From NCBI GenBank assembly GCA_905215115.1, contig CAJMOP010000023.1:1-22791 (forward strand): a stretch of 22,791 nucleotides of DNA, read 5' to 3'. This document shows positions 6,734 to 13,339 of this stretch, piece by piece. The number at the start of each line of letters is the position of its first letter. Position 1 is the first letter of the stretch. The position numbers and the translations under genes are program-made. The notes beneath the pieces are model-generated. The model was not told the DNA's origin. It was given only the letters and a program-made list of their open reading frames with translations, and did not search any database. The DNA is from an uncultured bacterium (GTDB taxonomy: Bacteria; Actinomycetota; Coriobacteriia; Coriobacteriales; Coriobacteriaceae).

Positions 6734-7407
6734 TCAAAATCTTCTTGGCCCAAATCGGCATATAGCCTGCGCTTGCGAATGTAGCCGAGCACGGACTCGC
6801 TCGTAAGATAGCGCACGCTCATGCCGCGGGCAACTCGCTTACGAATGTTCGTCGAGCTGATCGCCAGCGCCGGAATCTGAATATAGCGCACGTCGAACGG
6901 CAGCCCCGACTCTTTGATTCGGGCACGCGCCGTATCGATATCAAAGCCCGGTCGCGTCGCCGCAATAAAGGTAGCAAGCTCAGCGATTCGTTCGGCATCA
7001 TGCCAGGTCACAATATCGATAATCGCATCGGCGCCCGTAATAAAGTAGAGCTTTACCTGCGGCGGGTAAAAATCGCGAAGGGCATGAAGCGTATCGGCCG
7101 TATAGGTTACACCCGGACGGTCAATCTCGAACCGGCTCGCCAAAAAGGCCGGGTTCGCGGCGGTGGCGAGGACCGTCATGGCATAACGGTCCTCGGCAGG
7201 CGTAACCGGCTTGTCAAGCTTAAAGGCGGGAGAGCCCGCCGGCATAAAGAGCACAGCGTCCAAGTCGAGCGACTCGCGCGCCTGCTCGGCAGTCACCAGG
7301 TGCCCGTAATGAATCGGGTCGAATGTGCCGCCCATAATGCCAAGCCGAAACTCCTTGCCCTCTTTTATGGGCAGCTCGGGCAAACCGATTCCACCGCGCA
7401 GCGACAT
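6730..7407 (-). CDS. nadD: Nicotinate-nucleotide adenylyltransferase
   Basis: NadD joins nicotinate mononucleotide and ATP to form deamido-NAD in NAD synthesis. The 225-residue protein has the nucleotidyltransferase signature GGTFDPIHYGH (26-36, holding the HxGH-type motif), PAGSPAFK near 56, FITGADAI near 122 and the C-terminal ISSTNIRKR (183-191). About 20 residues precede the conserved RLGIMGG, more than in most NadD proteins. No in-frame ATG, GTG or TTG with a good ribosome site lies closer to the motif, so I kept the ATG at 7405-7407. It starts three bases after the obgE stop, where only a weak GCGAG-like ribosome site is seen, and overlaps yqeK. Confidence 0.96.
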   Translation of the reverse strand: MSLRGGIGLPELPIKEGKEFRLGIMGGTFDPIHYGHLVTAEQARESLDLDAVLFMPAGSPAFKLDKPVTPAEDRYAMTVLATAANPAFLASRFEIDRPGVTYTADTLHALRDFYPPQVKLYFITGADAIIDIVTWHDAERIAELATFIAATRPGFDIDTARARIKESGLPFDVRYIQIPALAISSTNIRKRVARGMSVRYLTSESVLGYIRKRRLYADLGQEDFE

Positions 7408-7410
7408 GGC

Positions 7411-8877
7411 TTACTCGCCCTCCGAGGTCTCGGCATCGTCCGCGGCATCCGCCGCATCGACAACCTCGACGCCCTCATCCGCAGCATCGGCCACGTCAAT
7501 GGCCTCAACGGCAACGTCCTCGCCAGCGTCCTCGAGCTCCTCGTACTCCGAGAAGTCCTCAGCGCCCTCAAAGTCAAAGGCACGCTGGCAAATGCGGACC
7601 TCGTCGCCCGCACGGCAACCGGCCTTCTCGAGCGCGTCGTCAACACCCATACGTGCAAACTTATGCTGCAGGTAAATGACGGCTTCCTCGTTTTCCCAGT
7701 CGGTCTGGATGACCATGCGCTCGATGGCACGACCAACCACACGGAAGGCACCGGGCTCCTCCTGGACAATGCGGAACCGCTTCTCGCGCTGCAGACGGCG
7801 GCGCTCCCACTCCTCGTCGCGAAGATCGACCGGCTCATCGGAAACCGCCAGCTCGGCGCGAAGCTTAGCCACCTGCTCGCCCACGGCAAGCATCAGCGTA
7901 TTGAGCCCGGCGCCCGTCACGGCGGACACGGCAAAGAACATATGTCCATCGTCGAGCGCGGCGCGCTTGAGGTCGGCAATCTTGTCGGCCGTGCCCGGCG
8001 CATCGCACTTGTTGGCGACAACGATTTGCGGGCGCTCCGAGAGCTCTGCGCCATACTGCTCGAGCTCACGGTTGATGATGCGGTAATCCTCAACCGGGTC
8101 GCGATCCTCAAAACCACCCGTCATGTCGACGACATGCATGATCAGGGCCGTACGCTCAATGTGGCGCAGGAACTGGTGGCCTAGGCCCTTGCCCTCGCTC
8201 GCGCCCTCGATCAAACCAGGAACGTCGGCAACGACGTAAGAATACTCACCGGCACGCACCATGCCGAGGTTCGGCACGAGCGTTGTAAACGGATAGTCGG
8301 CGATCTTGGGACGGGCGGCACTCATGCGCGCGATAAGCGAGGACTTGCCCACCGAGGGGAAGCCCACGAGTGCGGCATCGGCCATAAGCTTCATCTCAAG
8401 CTCAATCCAGTGCTCCTCGGCCGGTTCGCCCAGCTGAGCGAACGCGGGCGCGCGGCGCACCGACGTCACAAAGTGCGTGTTGCCCAGGCCACCGGCACCG
8501 CCGGGCGCCACGACAACGCGCTCGCCATCGTGCACCAGGTCAGCAATCTCGAACATCGGGGTCTGCGTTTCGGGGTCGAGCTCGCGCACCACGGTGCCCA
8601 TGGGAACCTTCAGGATCAGGTCCTCGCCGCTCTTGCCGTTACGACGGGCACCCTGCCCGTGCGTGCCGCGTTCGGCGCGGAAGTGATGCTTAAAGCGGTA
8701 ATCGATCAACGAAGACAGCTGAGCATCGGCCTGGATGACGACATTGCCGCCACGACCGCCGTCGCCGCCATCGGGGCCGCCCTTGGGGACAAATGCCTCG
8801 CGCCTAAACGACATGCATCCGGCTCCGCCGTCGCCGCCGCACACGTTAATGCGGCTGATATCGGTGAACTGTGACAA
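7411..8877 (-). CDS. obgE: GTPase Obg
   Basis: Obg is an essential GTPase that binds the 50S subunit and links its late assembly to nucleotide and stress status. Domains in order are the glycine-rich Obg fold (1-158, with GGDGGAGCMSFRREAFVPKGG), then the G domain. The G domain shows G1 GFPSVGKSS (172-180), G3 DVPG (218-221), G4 NKCD (289-292) and G5 SAV-TG (318-322). A C-terminal OCT domain (about 365-435) follows, then a long acidic, alanine-rich tail. At 488 residues it is longer than the E. coli protein, mostly because of the OCT domain and tail. The start is TTG at 8875-8877, with a full AGGAGG eight bases upstream; the conserved sequence starts at once. An intrinsic terminator ends about two bases before that ribosome site, so expression probably relies on read-through from rplU-rpmA. 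Confidence 0.97.
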   Translation of the reverse strand: MSQFTDISRINVCGGDGGAGCMSFRREAFVPKGGPDGGDGGRGGNVVIQADAQLSSLIDYRFKHHFRAERGTHGQGARRNGKSGEDLILKVPMGTVVRELDPETQTPMFEIADLVHDGERVVVAPGGAGGLGNTHFVTSVRRAPAFAQLGEPAEEHWIELEMKLMADAALVGFPSVGKSSLIARMSAARPKIADYPFTTLVPNLGMVRAGEYSYVVADVPGLIEGASEGKGLGHQFLRHIERTALIMHVVDMTGGFEDRDPVEDYRIINRELEQYGAELSERPQIVVANKCDAPGTADKIADLKRAALDDGHMFFAVSAVTGAGLNTLMLAVGEQVAKLRAELAVSDEPVDLRDEEWERRRLQREKRFRIVQEEPGAFRVVGRAIERMVIQTDWENEEAVIYLQHKFARMGVDDALEKAGCRAGDEVRICQRAFDFEGAEDFSEYEELEDAGEDVAVEAIDVADAADEGVEVVDAADAADDAETSEGE

Positions 8878-8893
8878 CAGAATCGCCTCCTAC

Positions 8894-8936
8894 AAAAAGA
8901 GGGAGACCCTTGAATCCTAAAACTCAAGTGCCTCCC
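8894..8936 (-). terminator. Intrinsic terminator between rpmA and obgE
   Basis: On the minus strand the arms at 8901-8936 (GGGAG..CTTGA and TCAAG..CTCCC) pair over about 13 positions with one mismatch and one G-T, around a 10-base loop. A TCTTTTTG tract follows immediately. The obgE ribosome site AGGAGG (8886-8891) comes two bases after the T-run. The CCCTC at the 3' arm could alternatively pair with the GAGG of that site. It would end most rplU-rpmA transcripts, with read-through needed for obgE. No separate obgE promoter is visible in the remaining space. Confidence 0.8.
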
Positions 8937-8961
8937 ACATATGTGCTCTATGAAGGGTGAA

Positions 8962-9219
8962 TTACGCGTTCGCGAGCGGGCGTACGCTGACCCTGTGCTT
9001 GATACCCTTGTGGAACTCAACGGTACCGTCGACCAGCGCGAACAGCGTGTCGTCCTTGCCACGACCAACGTTCTCACCCGGGTGGATGTGCGTGCCGTGC
9101 TGACGGACGAGAATCGTGCCCGTGGTTACCGTCTGGCCGGCATAGCGCTTCGTGCCAAGGCGCTGACCGCGGGAGTCACGGCCATTACGGGAGGAACCGA
9201 GTCCTTTTTTGTGTGCCAT
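8962..9219 (-). CDS. rpmA: 50S ribosomal protein L27
   Basis: L27 lies at the peptidyl-transferase centre, where its N-terminus contacts the P-site tRNA. The 85-residue protein is full length, starting MAHKKGLGSSRNGRDS and containing GQTVTTGTILVRQHGTHIHPG and the VGRGKDDTLFAL segment. It begins directly with the mature-type A-H-K-K sequence. It therefore lacks the cleavable N-terminal extension of Firmicutes L27, and the Prp protease gene usual between rplU and rpmA in those bacteria is absent here. The gap to rplU is 33 bases. An AGTAGG about ten bases upstream serves as a modest ribosome site. Confidence 0.98.
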   Translation of the reverse strand: MAHKKGLGSSRNGRDSRGQRLGTKRYAGQTVTTGTILVRQHGTHIHPGENVGRGKDDTLFALVDGTVEFHKGIKHRVSVRPLANA

Positions 9220-9252
9220 TGTGTATACCTACTCTTTCGTTACGAGTGTAAT

Positions 9253-9627
9253 CTACTCGGCGACGGGAGCCTCGGCAACAGCCTCGGCCTCTGCCTTGAC
9301 AGCCTTCTTGGCGCGGGACGTAGCCTGGACCTTCACGATCTTCAGCTTGGTGAGCTGCTGACGGTGACCCTTCAGACGACGATAGCGCTTACGCTTGTGG
9401 AACTTGAAGACCAGCTGCTTCTCGCCCTTGAACTGCTCAACGATCTGAGCGGTAACCTTGGCCTTGGCCAGCTTGTCGGGATCGGTGACGATCTTCTTAC
9501 CATCGTTGAGGAAGATGACCGGCAGGGTGACCTTGTCGCCCTCATTGCCCTCGATCTTCTCGACGGTGATGACATCGTCGGTGGCGACCTTGTACTGCTT
9601 GCCGCCCGTGTTAACGATTGCGTACAT
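9253..9627 (-). CDS. rplU: 50S ribosomal protein L21
   Basis: L21 binds 23S rRNA in the 50S subunit. The protein starts MYAIVNTGGKQYKV, the family hallmark, and holds the rRNA-binding FKFHKRKRYRRLKGHRQ near residue 80. I chose the ATG at 9625-9627 because it places that hallmark at residue 1. An ATG seven codons earlier gives an unsupported extension and would put the only ribosome-site match (AAGGG, 9633-9640 region) inside the gene. The 124 residues exceed the usual 102-105 because of an Ala/Lys/Glu-rich C-terminal tail. The promoter at 9670-9698 gives a leader of about 36 bases. It is co-transcribed with rpmA. Confidence 0.97.
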   Translation of the reverse strand: MYAIVNTGGKQYKVATDDVITVEKIEGNEGDKVTLPVIFLNDGKKIVTDPDKLAKAKVTAQIVEQFKGEKQLVFKFHKRKRYRRLKGHRQQLTKLKIVKVQATSRAKKAVKAEAEAVAEAPVAE

Positions 9628-9669
9628 GTTTACTTGCCCTTCATGCATCAGTTAGTGCAACAGCCGAAT

Positions 9670-9698
9670 ATAGTAGCAGGCGAAAATACCCCCGTCAA
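9670..9698 (-). promoter_or_regulatory. Promoter of rplU-rpmA(-obgE)
   Basis: On the minus strand, TTGACG (9693-9698), 17 bases and TACTAT (9670-9675) form a near-consensus housekeeping promoter with 5/6 matches in both hexamers. The -35 hexamer contains the TGA stop of the upstream DUF2344 gene, so gene end and promoter are fused. Predicted transcription starts near 9663. This should make ribosomal-protein expression partly independent of the long mre operon upstream. Confidence 0.8.
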
Positions 9699-10507
9699 CG
9701 AGTATGTGGAGCAAATCCACAAGTTCGCACAGGTATGGGGCTGACGAGTCGGCCCTCGTCGTCCTCGCATGCTTGATTCTGACGCTCGACATCGTAGGAG
9801 CAGATGGTCACGAGGTCTTGCATACCGGTGGAAACAATAGGTGCATCCACGCCCGGGGTCAAGCCCTGCAACAAAACATCAGCAGCAGAAAGCAAAATTT
9901 CCGGACGCATGGAGCCCTCGTTGTCGGCATGGGTGTCGAGCATGAGCACCAAATGGTCCGGGCGCTCCCCCGCCGTGAGCTCATAGCCCACGAGCGTGTG
10001 ATCCAAATCCAAGCGCTTGCTCTTTTTGCCGCGCGCGTAGTCGATGCCATGGTCCGCGCGCAGCGTGTCGATCGCACGACGCACCTCGTCGGCGCTTACG
10101 GGCGCCTCGGGATCCAAGTGCAGGTCGATGCGATACGACAGACGCGTGAGCTGCGCCGTCAACGCCGGCGTGCGCACGTCGATGTACGCCGCCTCGATGG
10201 GCGCCAGATCGGCCGGAGACGCCGCAGCCAGGCGCCCAAACGCCTCGTCGAGCGCCACGAACTCGGTCATAAACAGGTCATACCACTCGCAGGTCGACGA
10301 CGTACCCACCGGTAGCGCCGAAGAGAAGCCCACGCGCATGTGCGGAGAGAAGCCCTGCGTGACGGCATAGGGAAGCCCCGCACGGCGCACGATGCGCTCA
10401 ATGGTATGGATTACTTCGAGATGGCCCAGGTACTTAAGGCGATCGCGCTTGCCATAGCGAACACGAAGTCTAAAGAGCGTGGGGTTGTCGGTCAGGCGCT
10501 CACTCAT
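9695..10507 (-). CDS. Radical SAM-linked protein (DUF2344/TIGR03936 family)
   Basis: This 270-residue protein belongs to the family found next to, or fused to, TIGR03960-type radical SAM proteins. Its function is unknown. The hallmark is the N-terminal FRLRVRYGKRDRLKYLGHLE, followed by RRAGLPYAVTQGFSPHMRVGFSSALPVG, about residues 12-68. The rest resembles family members loosely, and no catalytic motif or membrane span stands out. Its ATG overlaps the radical SAM stop codon by four bases (ATGA), which points to coupled translation and probably joint action. In many bacteria the pair stands beside an RNase E/G gene and rplU-rpmA. Here rplU follows directly and no RNase gene intervenes. The family call is solid; any role in RNA or ribosome modification is inference. 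Confidence 0.9.
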   Translation of the reverse strand: MSERLTDNPTLFRLRVRYGKRDRLKYLGHLEVIHTIERIVRRAGLPYAVTQGFSPHMRVGFSSALPVGTSSTCEWYDLFMTEFVALDEAFGRLAAASPADLAPIEAAYIDVRTPALTAQLTRLSYRIDLHLDPEAPVSADEVRRAIDTLRADHGIDYARGKKSKRLDLDHTLVGYELTAGERPDHLVLMLDTHADNEGSMRPEILLSAADVLLQGLTPGVDAPIVSTGMQDLVTICSYDVERQNQACEDDEGRLVSPIPVRTCGFAPHTR

Positions 10508-12381
10508 GCGCGATCACCCATCAATACATTCTTGGCGTGGAGCGTGGGGCAGATTCCGCAGCCGGTGCACGACGTGCGGGTGCAGTCGGGAGTCGTGACA
10601 CCCTCGAGCGAGCGACGGTACTCGCGCTCGAGGAAGCCGCGCGTGCAGCCGGGGCTCACATGCTCCCACGGCAGACGCCAGTCCAACTCGTAGGGCAGGT
10701 GCACGAGCTCATTGAGGTCGATGCCGTTTTTGGCAGCAGCCTCCTTCCAGTTATCGAGCGAGAAATGCTCCACCCAGGCGTCAAAACGCGAGCCGGCACG
10801 CCAGGCATCGATGATGACGGGCGTCATGTCACGACCGGCGCGGGACAGCGCGGCCTCGATGAGCGAGGTCTCGGCATCGTGGTAATGCACGCGGACGGCA
10901 CGGTTGCGAACGCTCGTGATAAGCAGCTTCTGGCGACGCTTGACGTCGTCGTAATCGAGCTGCGGGCACCACTGGAACGGCGTGGCAGCCTTGGGGATAA
11001 AGACCGAAACCGAGATCGACACCGAGATCGAGCCGCGACGAGCCTTGGGCACCACGGAACGACCGAGCTCCAGCACGTGATCGGCCAGATTGGCGATGGC
11101 CACGATGTCCTCGTCGCGCTCGCCGGGAAGGCCCATCATAAAGTAGAGCTTCATGCGGTTCCAGCCGGCCTCGAAGGCCGCCTTGGCCGCACGGTCCAGG
11201 TCCTCCTCGGTCACGTTCTTGTTAATGATGTCGCGCATGCGCTGGCTGCCGGCCTCGGGCGCGAACGTCAGGCCGCCCTTCTTTTCGCCGGCGACCGACT
11301 CGGCCATATCCACGCCAAACGAATCCAAGCGCTGCGACGGAATAGACACGCGAATACCCGTATCTTCCAGGCGACGGTTGAGCCTGTCAAGCACGTCACG
11401 AATGCAGGAGTGGTCGGTCGTGGAGAGCGAGGTCAGCGACACCTCGTCATAGCCGGTCTTTTCCAGACCCTGAATCACCGACGAGACGATTTGGTCGGCC
11501 GAACGCTCACGCACCGGGCGATACGTCATGCCGGCCTGGCAAAAACGACAGCCGCGAGCGCAGCCGCGCAGAATCTCGATAGACAGGCGGTCGTGAACCA
11601 GCTGCGCATAGGGCACGCACGACTGCGACAGCGGATTCGTGGCGCCGAAATCCTCGACGACGCGTTTGTAGACCACGGTCGGCGCATCCTTGCCCTCGCG
11701 CGGCACGGTGTAGCCGTGCGGCGAGCAGGGCTCGTCGTGACGAACCTCATAGAGCGACGGCACGTAGTTGCCGGCAATGGATGCAAGCTGCTCAACAATC
11801 TGCGCGCGCGGGACTCCTTCGTCGCGCAGGCGGCGATGCAGCTGGCAGGTCTCGAGCAGCGATTCCTCGCCCTCGCCGATGAGGATGGCATCGAAGAAGG
11901 CCGCGTACGGCTCGGGGTTGTACACCGAGGGGCCGCCGGCGATGATGATGGGGTCGTCTTCACCTCGGTCGGCCGCTAACAGCGGAATGCCAGCGAGATC
12001 GAGTGCCTCAAGGAAGTTCGTCACCGCCATCTCGTGCGGCACATGCAGGCCGACGATATCAAACGAAGCGACCGGCGCTGCACCCTCGAGCGAGAGCAGC
12101 GGAATGCCTGCCTCGCGCATAGCGTCACCCATATCGGGCCACGGCACATAGCCACGCTCGCAGGAGATGCCCTCGGCCTGGTTAAGGATGTTGTAGAGGA
12201 TGGCGATACCCTGGTTGGGCAGACCAACCTCGTACACATCCGGGTAGATCAGGCAGCAACGGTAGTCGGCATCGGCCTTGGAAAGCGTGCCCCACTCGTG
12301 ATCGATATAGCGGCTCGGCTTTTCGACCTTGGCGAGCAACGGCTCAATTAAATGAAAACAGTCTTGATACGGAACGCGCAA
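10504..12381 (-). CDS. B12-binding-like radical SAM protein (TIGR03960 family)
   Basis: This is a 625-residue radical SAM enzyme of unknown substrate. An N-terminal cobalamin-binding-like Rossmann region (about 30-210, with CLIYPDVYEVGLPNQGIAIL and IAGGPSVYNPEPYA) precedes the radical SAM core. There the cluster cysteines are visible as CARGCRFCQAG (Cys274, Cys278, Cys281). A conserved LTFAPEAGSQRMRDIINK follows near 373 and a PFQWCPQLDYDD segment near 466. The C-terminus adds a further cysteine cluster (CTGCGICP) that could hold another metal site. The start is TTG at 12379-12381 with AGGGG eight bases upstream and no ATG near. A tandem 12-base repeat (11009-11032) encodes SISV twice. It overlaps the DUF2344 gene by four bases and follows the DUF697-like gene by ten. 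Confidence 0.93.
   Translation of the reverse strand: MRVPYQDCFHLIEPLLAKVEKPSRYIDHEWGTLSKADADYRCCLIYPDVYEVGLPNQGIAILYNILNQAEGISCERGYVPWPDMGDAMREAGIPLLSLEGAAPVASFDIVGLHVPHEMAVTNFLEALDLAGIPLLAADRGEDDPIIIAGGPSVYNPEPYAAFFDAILIGEGEESLLETCQLHRRLRDEGVPRAQIVEQLASIAGNYVPSLYEVRHDEPCSPHGYTVPREGKDAPTVVYKRVVEDFGATNPLSQSCVPYAQLVHDRLSIEILRGCARGCRFCQAGMTYRPVRERSADQIVSSVIQGLEKTGYDEVSLTSLSTTDHSCIRDVLDRLNRRLEDTGIRVSIPSQRLDSFGVDMAESVAGEKKGGLTFAPEAGSQRMRDIINKNVTEEDLDRAAKAAFEAGWNRMKLYFMMGLPGERDEDIVAIANLADHVLELGRSVVPKARRGSISVSISVSVFIPKAATPFQWCPQLDYDDVKRRQKLLITSVRNRAVRVHYHDAETSLIEAALSRAGRDMTPVIIDAWRAGSRFDAWVEHFSLDNWKEAAAKNGIDLNELVHLPYELDWRLPWEHVSPGCTRGFLEREYRRSLEGVTTPDCTRTSCTGCGICPTLHAKNVLMGDRA
11009..11032. repeat. 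Tandem 12-base duplication in the radical SAM gene
   Basis: Two adjacent 12-base units (accgagatcgac and accgagatcgag) differ at one base and encode Ser-Ile-Ser-Val twice on the minus strand, just before the conserved F-I-P-K-x-x-T-P-F-Q-W segment. It is in frame and looks like a slippage duplication. Confidence 0.6.
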
Positions 12382-12391
12382 CGGAAAACCC

Positions 12392-13321
12392 CTAAGCAGC
12401 GAGATCGGATGCGTCCTGATAGGACGCCATAGGACGGGTAGCGCCCGCGACCGTGGTCACCAGATCGCGAACGCGGGAGAACGTGGCAGTAACCACCTCG
12501 TTGGCACGGCTGTAGTCGACATCGCGCTCGTAGAGCGAAACGAGCGCACGGCCCATGCCATAGGTGCCCGCGGCAGCAGTGAGCGCCTTGACGGCAAACC
12601 CAATATGCGGCGTCTGCTTGACGAGCGCGCGGGTGACCGCGCGGATCACAAGACCGCCGACAAGCACGCCCGCGACCTCGTAGCCGCGCTCAGGCTTAAT
12701 GCCGCGTCCAAAGACGGCAGCGAGCTCAAAGAGCATGCCCACCTGCGCCAGCGCCATAACGGGATAATCGGCGCCCGGCAAAAACACCAGCGCACCGGTC
12801 GCCATATTGGTGAGCGCGCACGAGGTGATGATACGATTGGCCGCCGCGATGCGCATGAAGGCAAAGTTCGCCGCAAAAGCCGTTTCCTTGTCGGTGCGAT
12901 CGAGAATCCAGCGGGCAAGCGTCTCGAGCAGAAACGTCTTATCGGTTGCCGCCACCACGCCGAGCATGGGCGTGGACTCCTCGATAAACGGCACCTCCAC
13001 AGCAGACTCGGCAAGCACGCACACGGGCGCGCCGGCGATCACGAGCTCCTGCACGGCACTCTCCAGGCGGTCGGAACCACACGAGAGCACAAGTACCACA
13101 TCGGTATCGGTCTTTGGAGCAATTCGCTCCTCCCCCAGACGCTCGACGCGCACAATGCCCGAGGTCGTCTGCGGTACAAAGGCGTCACGCACCGTCTCGG
13201 CCAGAAAGCGCGAGGCGGACGAATCCAAATAGACCGAGACGCGCACCGGCGTATCGGAATCCTTCTTAACGGACGCGCCCATCTTAAAAGCGCGGGTCAG
13301 CTTATCTACGGGAATTTTCAT
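12392..13321 (-). CDS. Uncharacterised DUF697-like protein in the mre operon
   Basis: I do not recognise a named gene for this 309-residue protein. Residues 1-145 look like a Rossmann- or GTPase-like alpha/beta domain without a visible P-loop (VRVSVYLDSSASRFLAETV, then TDVVLVLSC and GAPVCVLAES). Residues 150-262 are hydrophobic and Ala/Gly-rich, with NRIITSCALTNMATGALVFLPGADY, then ALAQVGMLFELAAVFG and the glycine-rich VAGVLVGGL. They resemble the DUF697 domain, which in other proteins follows GTPase domains and associates with membranes. It starts with ATG and a good GGAGG eight bases upstream. It lies 18 bases after rodA and 10 before the radical SAM gene. A role in envelope growth is inferred from position only. 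Confidence 0.85.
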   Translation of the reverse strand: MKIPVDKLTRAFKMGASVKKDSDTPVRVSVYLDSSASRFLAETVRDAFVPQTTSGIVRVERLGEERIAPKTDTDVVLVLSCGSDRLESAVQELVIAGAPVCVLAESAVEVPFIEESTPMLGVVAATDKTFLLETLARWILDRTDKETAFAANFAFMRIAAANRIITSCALTNMATGALVFLPGADYPVMALAQVGMLFELAAVFGRGIKPERGYEVAGVLVGGLVIRAVTRALVKQTPHIGFAVKALTAAAGTYGMGRALVSLYERDVDYSRANEVVTATFSRVRDLVTTVAGATRPMASYQDASDLAA

Positions 13322-13339
13322 AGCAAACCCCTCCAGCGG

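Noticed and set aside
8936..8945. The palindrome CACATATGTG between rpmA and obgE
   Set aside because: It is only 10 bp, stands alone and could not be tied to any known operator. Chance is an adequate explanation.
9220..9252. A missing Prp-type protease gene between rplU and rpmA
   Set aside because: L27 here starts with the mature sequence and has no extension to cleave, so the absence is expected rather than a loss.
10537..11979. A 480-codon plus-strand reading frame, and similar ones at 7000-8184 and 19380-20741
   Set aside because: They lie antisense to the radical SAM, nadD/obgE and TPR genes, respectively. Their products are Arg/His/Gly/Ala-rich without family motifs. They are shadows of G+C-rich codon use.
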